5,289 nt of DNA from assembly GCA_012511425.1 (NCBI GenBank), contig JAAZGC010000090.1, positions 1-5,289 of the forward strand, read 5' to 3'. Below the pieces are notes generated by a model. It did no database searches. It was not told where the DNA came from and worked only from the letters and a program-made list of their open reading frames with translations. The translations under genes were made by a program, and so were the position numbers. The stretch comes from Clostridiales bacterium (GTDB lineage: Bacteria > Bacillota > Clostridia > Oscillospirales > CAG-272). Below, piece by piece: positions 1 to 5,289 of this stretch (position 1 is its first letter; the number at the start of each line of letters is the position of its first letter).

Positions 1-1466
1 TCCGCCAGGCGGGTGGTGATATGGTCGTTCTGGGCGTTGTTCTTGCCGATCAGCACTTCATATCCGCCGGTCGTCTCGAACACCATCGGCTTCGGCTTCT
101 GCGGCCTCGCCGCGACGTAATTCTTCATCCTCGAAGCGTATCCGCTTTCGTAAAGCTCGCGGCGGATGTCGGTGATGTCGCTTTCCGTCTCGGCGCGGGA
201 AAGCGCGTCGAAAACGGTGTAGATGTATTCAAGCTCCCGCTCGGATATATCGATCTGCTTTGCAAGCTCAACCTCGGCCGTCTTCGCCTTCGCGTATTTT
301 TTGTACCATCGCTGCGCATTGGCGGCGGGGGAAAGCCGCGCGTCAAGCAGGACCGTCACATCAGCCGGCGGGTCTGCCGACCAGTCGGTAAGCTTTGCGG
401 AAGTCATCCCGCGTTCAAGCTTGTAGATATTCGAGATTATAAGATCGCCGTACAGGCGGTATTTTTCCTTTTCGGCGCATTCGGCGATATCCTTTCGCTG
501 AAGGGCGGTTTTTTTCTTTAATCTGGTTTCGGCATTTGTAAGAAGACGGAGGATGTCGGCGGCGCGCTGCTGAATCCGCTCGGTTTTCTCCTTTTCTTCA
601 AAAAAGGCGTCGAGCAGAGTTCCGAAATCCGGCATGGTTTCGACAACCGCCGAGCCGCCGTATTGAATTATCGGCAGATAGCAGTAATCAATCGGCTTTC
701 CCGGCGTTTCAATGCCGTCCTTTAATTCTTTGTGACGAATCAGAGTCGGGGTGAAAGACTTTGACTTAATAATCCCGACGACAAAGTCAAACGCTTCCCA
801 GAGCGCCCCGGGTGATCTGCCGCCGGCTCTGAAAGCGATTTCCCTCGCTACAAGCTGGCTGAATCCCAAAAACTTCGCCTGAATGAACTTGTCCGGGGGA
901 AGATCGGTGTTTTCGTATAATTTGATAAATTCGTCTTTCCCGGTTGTGAGCGGGTCCAGCTTGTCCTGCGGCGGCGGAAGCTCGTACTGCATCCCCGGCA
1001 GAATCGGGCGCTTCTGGTTAACCGACATTTCGACTATCCTAAGCGGCGCGATTATTTTGTGATCTCCGTCGCAGAGTATCAGGTTTGAGTATTTGCCCAT
1101 GATCTCGACGACGATGTATTTTTTCGTCGGATATCCCAGCTCGTCGTAGCCGTCGACGACGATTTCAAGCGCCCGCTCAAATCCGAACTGCCGCACTTCG
1201 CTTATCCTTGCACCGACTAAGTGCTTTCTGAGCAGCATACAGAACATCGGCGGCTCCGTCGGGTTTTCGAAGGACATCTCTGTCATATTTATCCGCGGGT
1301 TGTTCGAAGATGCGGATATCATCAGCCGCCGGGTCGCGCGGCCGCTGTGAAGCTGCAGCACGATCAGGCCTTTCAGCGGCTGCAGCACTCTTTCAATTTT
1401 AGCGTCCGCCGCCGCGAGATTCATCTCATGTACGACAGCGGACATCATTCCAGCGTCAAATGCCAT
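1..1466 (-). CDS. rqcH: RqcH / NFACT-family ribosome quality-control protein (Rqc2/NEMF homologue), 3' end cut by window
   Basis: The frame is open from ATG 1466 to the window edge, giving 488 codons and no stop; family members are about 570-590 residues, so roughly the last 15% is missing. Domains seen: NFACT-N from residue 1 (MAFDAGMMSAVVHEMN), with ER at 97-98 and EIMGKYSN at 121-128; a helix-hairpin-helix segment near 199-215 (FLGFSQLVAREI); a charged coiled-coil region about 290-455, containing NAQRWYKKYAKAK near 383-395; and the start of NFACT-R near 462 (GYEVLIGKNNAQND). Known for the family: RqcH binds 50S subunits obstructed by peptidyl-tRNA, recruits alanyl-tRNA and adds C-terminal alanine tails that mark the chain for proteolysis. 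It was formerly annotated as fibronectin-binding protein FbpA/YloA. The start is supported by AAGGA at 1477-1473, six bases upstream. It lies 9 nt after the GNAT gene. The family call is very secure. Confidence 0.96.
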   Translation of the reverse strand, partial: MAFDAGMMSAVVHEMNLAAADAKIERVLQPLKGLIVLQLHSGRATRRLMISASSNNPRINMTEMSFENPTEPPMFCMLLRKHLVGARISEVRQFGFERALEIVVDGYDELGYPTKKYIVVEIMGKYSNLILCDGDHKIIAPLRIVEMSVNQKRPILPGMQYELPPPQDKLDPLTTGKDEFIKLYENTDLPPDKFIQAKFLGFSQLVAREIAFRAGGRSPGALWEAFDFVVGIIKSKSFTPTLIRHKELKDGIETPGKPIDYCYLPIIQYGGSAVVETMPDFGTLLDAFFEEKEKTERIQQRAADILRLLTNAETRLKKKTALQRKDIAECAEKEKYRLYGDLIISNIYKLERGMTSAKLTDWSADPPADVTVLLDARLSPAANAQRWYKKYAKAKTAEVELAKQIDISERELEYIYTVFDALSRAETESDITDIRRELYESGYASRMKNYVAARPQKPKPMVFETTGGYEVLIGKNNAQNDHITTRLA

Positions 1467-1472
1467 ATTTAA

Positions 1473-1478
1473 TCCTTA
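1473..1478 (-). promoter_or_regulatory. rqcH ribosome binding site overlapping the upstream stop codon
   Basis: On the minus strand the GNAT stop and following bases read TAAGGATTAAAT before the rqcH ATG. The AAGGA Shine-Dalgarno uses the two A residues of the TAA stop and sits six bases from ATG 1466. A ribosome ending the GNAT protein would cover the rqcH initiation site, so translational coupling or re-initiation is likely. The arrangement is seen directly; the coupling is inferred. Confidence 0.75.
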
Positions 1479-2171
1479 TTTTAAGTAACATGTGAGGTAG
1501 TAAGAGCGCCCGACTTCGGAAAAACCGACACGTTCGGCGAGAAGACGGCTCTTTTCGTTTTTGCAGGTGCAGTTGTATTGAACGGTGTCGTTCGTCAGAA
1601 GCAGCTCCCGCGACAGCATTGCGATGTTCGAAGCCGCAAGCCCCATTCCCCGGTATCTCGGATGCGTCTCACAGCCGATTTCGGTTGTCTTTTCATCAAA
1701 ACGCATATTTTCCGCAGCGATCGAAACGACGGCGCCGTCGATAACCGAAGCCGAATAGCGAAGCTGCTCGAGCGCAAGCATATCAAAATCAAAGGTGGTC
1801 TTGTTTCTGATTTCGCGGGGATTTATAAGCATACGTGAATCGCCCCGGATAAGCGACAGGTCGATATCCGCCTCATCCTTCACTTCAAGGTTGTGAAGCC
1901 AGATATATTTGCGCCTGATATCCGTCTCATATCCCCAGGATGCGATAATCGGCTCAAAACGGTCGTATATCCAGTCAAAGCAGGCGTCGTCAAAGCAGTT
2001 TTTCGCCCACTTGCGGGCGAATTCCTCCGCTAAAGCGAGGGTGCTTTCGTAGCAGTATATCTTAAGCCGGCCGTCATTGCCGACGTTGTAATTCAGCGGA
2101 ACGAGTACGTTGAACCGCTCTTCGATCGGAAAATCCGGATCGGCTTCTATAGTGTATCCGTCAATTCGCAT
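1476..2171 (-). CDS. GNAT-family N-acetyltransferase, 231 aa
   Basis: The acetyl-CoA binding fold is in the C-terminal half. Strand and helix around residues 164-190 carry the pyrophosphate-binding motif A, R-Y-R-G-M-G at 172-177 (R/Q-x-x-G-x-G/A). It is followed by N-E-K-S-R-L-L-A-E-R-V-G-F at 205-217, the usual GNAT motif B pattern ending in GF. The N-terminal ~110 residues form a separate region (acidic, Trp/Tyr-rich) with no motif I can name. The size and layout resemble the two-part GNAT_acetyltran group (PF12746, which includes ZmaR-like proteins), but this placement is tentative and the substrate cannot be predicted. The start is uncertain: ATG 2171 has no clear Shine-Dalgarno (AACAAACATC precedes it), and the frame stays open upstream. 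It follows the membrane-protein gene by 58 nt and precedes rqcH by 9 nt, so it is probably co-transcribed with both. Confidence 0.88.
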   Translation of the reverse strand: MRIDGYTIEADPDFPIEERFNVLVPLNYNVGNDGRLKIYCYESTLALAEEFARKWAKNCFDDACFDWIYDRFEPIIASWGYETDIRRKYIWLHNLEVKDEADIDLSLIRGDSRMLINPREIRNKTTFDFDMLALEQLRYSASVIDGAVVSIAAENMRFDEKTTEIGCETHPRYRGMGLAASNIAMLSRELLLTNDTVQYNCTCKNEKSRLLAERVGFSEVGRSYYLTCYLK

Positions 2172-2188
2172 GATGTTTGTTAAGACAG

Positions 2189-2203
2189 GGCGGGGTTTCC
2201 GCC
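2189..2203 (-). other. short GC hairpin in the gap before the GNAT gene
   Basis: A perfect 5-bp inverted repeat (GGCGG, loop AAACC, CCGCC on the minus strand) lies 17 nt upstream of ATG 2171. No T-tract follows (CTGTCTTAAC), so it is not a convincing intrinsic terminator. It could affect GNAT translation or protect a processed mRNA end, or be chance in GC-rich DNA. Confidence 0.25.
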
Positions 2204-2229
2204 GCAGTAGATGACTCCGTGTTATTTTC

Positions 2230-3423
2230 TTATTTTTCGCCGTCGTCTTTCGGTTCGGGCGGCTGAAGCTCGGTAAGCGGCGCCGAATCGGCCAGAATCA
2301 TAAATGCTCCGCCCGTGCTTCCGTCGTCAGAGCTTAAGTACCTGCCTGAGGGAAGTTGGTTTACATTGTATACGAAGCGCCGATAGCTTTCAAAGCAGCG
2401 CATTAAGCCGTCGTCCCAATATATTATGGCCTGTTCGCCTTCGGAGTTGAGTTTTACCTCATCCGGCATCGAAAAGGTTATCGGAGCGCCGGATCTTGTG
2501 CCATAGCCGTTTTTATACCGGACGGTATATCCGGCGCTGCGGTTTTTCATATCCGGGCGCTGTGAGTATATCCCGGCCGTGAAAGTCGGGCGGCTGTATT
2601 GAATAAGATACTTTGCGCGGATATGCCGGCTCAGAAGCGCCGCAAAATTGTCCGCGGCGATAATGTCGCGGGAGCTTTGGTCAGTCGGCTCGGCGGCGCC
2701 TGTGTAGCTGTTCACCGTGTGCGTGAACTCGAAATAGCTCTCGACAAGCAGATGCTTGAACTGATTGGGATATTTCTCCGTCGATTTTTTAAGATTTTCA
2801 AGGTATTCGTGCGCATCTTTTCTTCCGCGGCTGAGAGAAGAGGAGATATCCGCCGAGGGGTACCTGTCGGTAACGCTTCTTATTATCATCGATGCATATG
2901 CGGCGGCGGTTTCGGCGTTTGTCTGCGGGGCGACGCCCAGCAAAAGCAGCGGTTCCGCAGCTTCTTCGTTGTAACCGGCGACAAATTCGAGGAATTTCAT
3001 GAATTCCTCGCATCGCAGCTGTTCGCAGTCGAAATTAACGGCGATCTCCCGGCACCTTTCAACATCTCTGCGTCCGAGATAGAGGTTCATCAGCTGCCCG
3101 TCGGCATAACCGCAGTCGAGGACGATGTATTGCAGCTTATAGTATTTATTCAGATATACCGCGTTCATGCGAAGGCCATCGTAGTCGATCGCGTTTCCGT
3201 CAAGGCGCCGGTTCAGAAAAAGCACGTCGTTGCGGCAGTCTTCCCCCCAGAGCTTTGTCAGATATTCGTCGTCCGTCTTGTCGCTTTCGCCGAAAAAGTA
3301 AACCGAGCGTTCGAGTGCGAGAGCGTAAATGCGCATATAGCCGTTTATCGAAAGGGAAAAATATAATATCAGCTGCAGCGCAGCCACAAGCAGAACAAAT
3401 ACGATTTTTGACTTTACTCTCAT
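2230..3423 (-). CDS. Uncharacterised protein with a single N-terminal membrane anchor, 397 aa
   Basis: I do not recognise this protein. Numbered from ATG 3423, a positively charged start (R2, K4, K6) is followed by a hydrophobic segment at about 7-27 (IVFVLLVAALQLILYFSLSI). This is a signal anchor or uncleaved signal peptide that would put the remaining ~370 residues outside the cytoplasm. There is no lipobox and no LPXTG sorting motif. The body is soluble-looking, rich in Tyr, Arg, Asp and Glu, with helical character to about residue 280 and a likely beta-rich C-terminal part (about 280-380) ending in an acidic/proline tail (PPEPKDDGEK). Six cysteines (63, 104, 124, 133, 138, 343) lie in the predicted external part. 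ATG 3423 is preferred over in-frame TTG 3462: TTG would be only a few bases from the predicted transcription start, and the extra residues would separate the charged start from the membrane segment. The ATG's own Shine-Dalgarno is weak. It is first in an apparent operon with the GNAT gene and rqcH. Confidence 0.8.
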   Translation of the reverse strand: MRVKSKIVFVLLVAALQLILYFSLSINGYMRIYALALERSVYFFGESDKTDDEYLTKLWGEDCRNDVLFLNRRLDGNAIDYDGLRMNAVYLNKYYKLQYIVLDCGYADGQLMNLYLGRRDVERCREIAVNFDCEQLRCEEFMKFLEFVAGYNEEAAEPLLLLGVAPQTNAETAAAYASMIIRSVTDRYPSADISSSLSRGRKDAHEYLENLKKSTEKYPNQFKHLLVESYFEFTHTVNSYTGAAEPTDQSSRDIIAADNFAALLSRHIRAKYLIQYSRPTFTAGIYSQRPDMKNRSAGYTVRYKNGYGTRSGAPITFSMPDEVKLNSEGEQAIIYWDDGLMRCFESYRRFVYNVNQLPSGRYLSSDDGSTGGAFMILADSAPLTELQPPEPKDDGEK

Positions 3424-3474
3424 ATCTCGGCCCCGGACGGAAATTATCTGAACGCAAAACAATATCTGACATAT

Positions 3475-3503
3475 ATTTTACTACATTTAAACGATATTGT
3501 CAA
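3475..3503 (-). promoter_or_regulatory. Sigma-A type promoter for the 397-aa membrane protein / GNAT / rqcH unit
   Basis: On the minus strand a perfect -35 box TTGACA (3503-3498) is followed by a 17-nt AT-rich spacer and a -10 box TAAAAT (3480-3475), one mismatch from TATAAT. Transcription would start near 3468, giving a leader of about 45 nt to ATG 3423. It lies just downstream of the terminator of the preceding unit, as expected for a new transcription unit. No operator-like inverted repeat is obvious around it. Confidence 0.85.
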
Positions 3504-3534
3504 TCTCAAAAGCAGAATCAGGACAAAAGTCGCA

Positions 3535-3569
3535 GAAAAAACAAAAACTTCCCGATCACGAAAGGGAAG
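3535..3569 (-). terminator. Rho-independent terminator of the lplA-yerC-methyltransferase unit
   Basis: On the minus strand CTTCCC (3569-3564), a 10-nt loop and GGGAAG (3553-3548) form a perfect 6-bp stem, directly followed by TTTTTGTTTTTT (3547-3536). It starts 43 nt after the methyltransferase stop. The stem is short but the T-tract is strong. It separates the two transcription units. Confidence 0.85.
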
Positions 3570-3612
3570 GGAAGGCAATAAAAAGCAACTTGAAATTCGA
3601 AAAACGCATGGA

Positions 3613-4386
3613 TCAGTCTTTTAAGCACCTTGCGGTAAAAGTCCACCGTGTCTCCCTGCCATTCGGCTCCGCAGGATCGGTTTCGACGGAAAGCAGCTCA
3701 AATCCGGCTGATTTAAGCAGTCGCCTGAAAGTTTGCATTTCCCAGCATCTTTCGACCTGCCTCTCGTCTTCCCGGATATAGCTGCCGTCCGGCTGTTCGG
3801 AAAACATGGTCAGATAAAAGGTGCAGCGGCGGGTTTTTTCGTTCCATTCGTTCGACCAGCCGCAGAAAATCCCGTCCGCTTCGAGAAGAAAGTCGTTATC
3901 CGCATAAATATTCTCAAATTTATAAGGCGTATTTGCATCGAATATAAAGATGCCGCCGGGGTCGAGATAGTTGTGCACGAGGGAAAAGCAGCTTTTAAGG
4001 TCTTTTTCGGAGAGCAGATAATTCACCGAGTCGAGGGTGCATATCACCGCGCCGACCGTACCGTAAAGCTCGAACGACCGCATATCCTGACAAAGCCAGA
4101 GGATATCCTGCCCCGGCGGTGTCCTTTCTCTTGCGATATTCAGCATATCGGGAGATATGTCGCAGCCGATCATGTTGTAGCCCGATGCGGCAAGCTCGAC
4201 GGTCAGCGCGCCGGTCCCGCAGGCAAGGTCAAGCAGAATTGCCCCGTCCGGCACTCCGAGACGGCGCAGGGAATCCTGCAACCTCAGCGCCCAGGCGGGG
4301 TAATCTATCTCCGAATTCAGCGCGTCGTAAAACCGGGCAAGCGCGGTGTATTGCCCGTCAGTTTCCCGGTCTCGTTTTCGGCTCAT
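3613..4386 (-). CDS. Class I SAM-dependent methyltransferase (YqeM-like), 257 aa
   Basis: This is a Rossmann-fold methyltransferase. Motif I is LLDLACGTGALTVELA (about 51-66), with the D-L-A-C-G-T-G glycine-rich SAM loop at 53-59. An acidic residue closing strand 2 (D76 in GCDIS) would contact the ribose of SAM. QDMRSF at 100-105 fits the adenine-contacting motif, and AVICTLDSVNYLL (about 113-125) is motif IV. The N-terminal YTALARFYDALN (13-24) followed by DYPAWA resembles YqeM-type proteins. The C-terminal insert about 165-230 probably forms the substrate lid. The substrate is not predictable; homologues are annotated as small-molecule or generic methyltransferases. The length is normal for the family. 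Its ATG overlaps the stop of the yerC-like gene as ATGA, and no Shine-Dalgarno precedes it, so it likely depends on translation of the upstream gene. A terminator follows 43 nt downstream. Confidence 0.93.
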   Translation of the reverse strand: MSRKRDRETDGQYTALARFYDALNSEIDYPAWALRLQDSLRRLGVPDGAILLDLACGTGALTVELAASGYNMIGCDISPDMLNIARERTPPGQDILWLCQDMRSFELYGTVGAVICTLDSVNYLLSEKDLKSCFSLVHNYLDPGGIFIFDANTPYKFENIYADNDFLLEADGIFCGWSNEWNEKTRRCTFYLTMFSEQPDGSYIREDERQVERCWEMQTFRRLLKSAGFELLSVETDPAEPNGRETRWTFTARCLKD

Positions 4387-4673
4387 TTGTGTTCGATGCG
4401 CTTGAGAGCGATGATGTAGCCGTCTGTGCCGTATTTAAGGCAGCGGTTCACTCGGGAGATGGTGGCGGTCGAAAGCCCGGTCTGCTCGGATATGTCGCTG
4501 TAGATGCGGTTTTCGTTCAGCAGCTTCGCGGCAAAAAAGCGTTTCGACATCTCCTGCAGCTCGGAAACGGTGCAGAGGTCCTGGAAGAAGCCGTAGCATT
4601 CTTCCTGAGTTTCGAGGGAAAGTATCGCTTTGAAAAGATAATCTAACTTTTCGTCCCTGATTTTGTCGGACAT
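4383..4673 (-). CDS. yerC: YerC/YecD-family TrpR-like transcriptional regulator, 96 aa
   Basis: A small all-helical protein of the TrpR superfamily. Residues about 7-45 match the family's N-terminal helices (LDYLFKAILSLETQEECYGF, then LCTVSELQEMSKRFFAAKLL). A helix-turn-helix follows at about 55-80, with DISEQTGLSTATISRVNRCL, including the T-A-T-I-S-R-V recognition helix typical of YerC/YecD. The length (96) is as expected. The role in the family is inferred from the fold: a DNA-binding repressor whose ligand and targets are largely uncharacterised. The tryptophan-repressor function should not be transferred by name. The start at ATG 4673 is fixed by a strong AGGAGGT six bases upstream. The same frame is open further upstream across lplA, but that extension is low-complexity and out of frame with the ligase, so it is not coding. 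It overlaps the methyltransferase start by 4 nt. Confidence 0.94.
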   Translation of the reverse strand: MSDKIRDEKLDYLFKAILSLETQEECYGFFQDLCTVSELQEMSKRFFAAKLLNENRIYSDISEQTGLSTATISRVNRCLKYGTDGYIIALKRIEHK

Positions 4674-4679
4674 TGAATT

Positions 4680-4686
4680 ACCTCCT
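4680..4686 (-). promoter_or_regulatory. Strong Shine-Dalgarno deciding the yerC start
   Basis: On the minus strand AGGAGGT is followed by AATTCA and ATG 4673, an almost ideal anti-16S match at good spacing. It fixes the 96-residue start and rules out the longer in-frame reading that begins near 4901. Confidence 0.9.
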
Positions 4687-4725
4687 GAATTATACTGGCA
4701 TATGTTTTTTGAATAATTATCGGCG

Positions 4726-5289
4726 TTAGAACAGCATTCCGGCAAACTCGACGGCGGAGGCGCCGGAGATGTATTCGCCGATATCCGAAACCGCCGCTTC
4801 AACGGTTTCCCTTGTAAATCGCAGTCCGCGCAAACGCTCTTCAATCTCCCGGATATCCTTCCGCCCGAAGAAGTCGCCGGATATTTCGATATCCGAGACA
4901 TATCCGCCCGAAAGCGAATAATCTATCCGCAGAAGCCCGAAGGGGAAGTATTTGGTCACGCTGTCTTCAAACTGTTTTGACTGTCCCCAGTTCCACTCCC
5001 AGCGGCTGTATTTTTCGTCGGCAAGGCGCTGAATCGCGGCGTTTTCTTCCTCCGTAAAGGGGCGGATGACGGCGTCCGGCCAGCTTTTTTCGGCGTATTC
5101 TTCAATCGTGGCTTTGAACCCGTCCGCGTCGAGCGAAAGCTCGTAAAGCTGCTTTAAATTGCCGACGCGGGCGCGGATGCTCTTGACCCCCTTGGATTTG
5201 AGCTTTGCGTCGTTTACGTTGAGCGCGCCGGACATATGCGACAGGTCGGCGCTGTATAAAAGGGTGCCGTGGTGCATAATCCGTCCGGA
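4726..5289 (-). CDS. lplA: Lipoate-protein ligase A, C-terminal part (5' end beyond window)
   Basis: The frame is open to the window edge and ends at TAA 4728-4726, leaving 187 codons of a protein usually about 330 residues long. Numbered within the fragment, HHGTLL (6-11) is the conserved strand after the catalytic-lysine loop. GVKSIRARVGNL (34-45) and SRWEWNWGQ (95-103) match the LplA catalytic domain closely. From about 106 onward the sequence fits the small C-terminal accessory domain, ending IGEYISGASAVEFAGMLF. The family activates lipoate (often with ATP to lipoyl-AMP) and transfers it to lysines of lipoyl domains such as GcvH and 2-oxoacid dehydrogenase E2 subunits, in the cytoplasm. 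The catalytic lysine itself lies upstream of the window and cannot be checked. The internal ATG at 5277 is not the real start. The yerC-like gene follows after 52 nt with no terminator between, so co-transcription is plausible. Confidence 0.95.
   Translation of the reverse strand, partial: SGRIMHHGTLLYSADLSHMSGALNVNDAKLKSKGVKSIRARVGNLKQLYELSLDADGFKATIEEYAEKSWPDAVIRPFTEEENAAIQRLADEKYSRWEWNWGQSKQFEDSVTKYFPFGLLRIDYSLSGGYVSDIEISGDFFGRKDIREIEERLRGLRFTRETVEAAVSDIGEYISGASAVEFAGMLF

Noticed and set aside
21..521. 166-codon open frame on the plus strand
   Set aside because: It is antisense to the rqcH coiled-coil and NFACT-R region, which is clearly conserved on the minus strand.
2189..2203. Hairpin before the GNAT gene as an intrinsic terminator
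   Set aside because: The stem is only 5 bp and no T-tract follows on the minus strand, so termination there is unlikely.
2599..3366. 255-codon open frame on the plus strand
   Set aside because: It lies wholly antisense within the 397-aa membrane-protein gene. It has no Shine-Dalgarno and no recognisable domain, and it is a typical shadow of GC-rich minus-strand coding.
3424..3462. Longer reading of the membrane protein from TTG 3462 (13 extra residues)
   Set aside because: The predicted transcript starts near 3468, leaving no room for a ribosome binding site. The extension also places non-typical residues before the charged start of the membrane segment.
3733..4419. 228-codon open frame on the plus strand
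   Set aside because: It is antisense to the methyltransferase, whose SAM-binding motifs are unmistakable. The plus-strand translation shows no motif.
4689..4694. Perfect TATAAT on the minus strand just upstream of yerC
   Set aside because: Transcription would start near 4682, inside the AGGAGGT ribosome binding site, and no acceptable -35 box lies 17 nt upstream. It is probably chance in an AT-rich gap.
4674..4901. In-frame N-terminal extension of the YerC-like protein by 76 residues
   Set aside because: It overlaps the lplA coding region in another frame, looks like random Ser/Pro/Arg-rich translation, and the strong Shine-Dalgarno supports ATG 4673.

Overview
All genes in this window lie on the minus strand. 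Moderate GC (about half), AGGAGG-type ribosome binding sites, a textbook sigma-A promoter, and the combination of a YerC/YecD-type TrpR-like regulator with a bacterial RqcH (NFACT) protein point to a Bacillota genome, most likely a Clostridia member. That placement is inferred from gene families and base composition, not from a marker gene.

Reading in the direction of transcription (high to low coordinates), the first unit is: the C-terminal part of a lipoate-protein ligase (5289-4726, cut by the window edge); a 96-residue YerC/YecD-family regulator (4673-4383) with a strong Shine-Dalgarno; and a class I SAM-dependent methyltransferase (4386-3613) whose start overlaps the regulator's stop as ATGA. 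This unit ends at a clear Rho-independent terminator (3569-3535).

A second unit starts at a near-consensus promoter (TTGACA, 17-nt spacer, TAAAAT; 3503-3475). It holds an unrecognised 397-residue protein with one N-terminal membrane segment (3423-2230), then a GNAT-family acetyltransferase (2171-1476), then rqcH (1466 to beyond position 1). rqcH is the ribosome-associated quality-control factor that makes poly-alanine tails on stalled nascent chains. It encodes 488 residues here and is cut early in its NFACT-R domain. The GNAT stop codon lies inside the rqcH ribosome binding site, so these two genes are probably translationally coupled.

The genes belong to known families apart from the 397-residue protein. 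The points most worth a second look are that unknown membrane protein, the tight GNAT-rqcH coupling, and the regulator-methyltransferase overlap. I see no mobile element, CRISPR array, tRNA, rRNA, riboswitch or obvious new defence system. The only gene-free stretches are short: 3424-3612 (terminator, promoter and 5' leader), 2172-2229 and 4674-4725.
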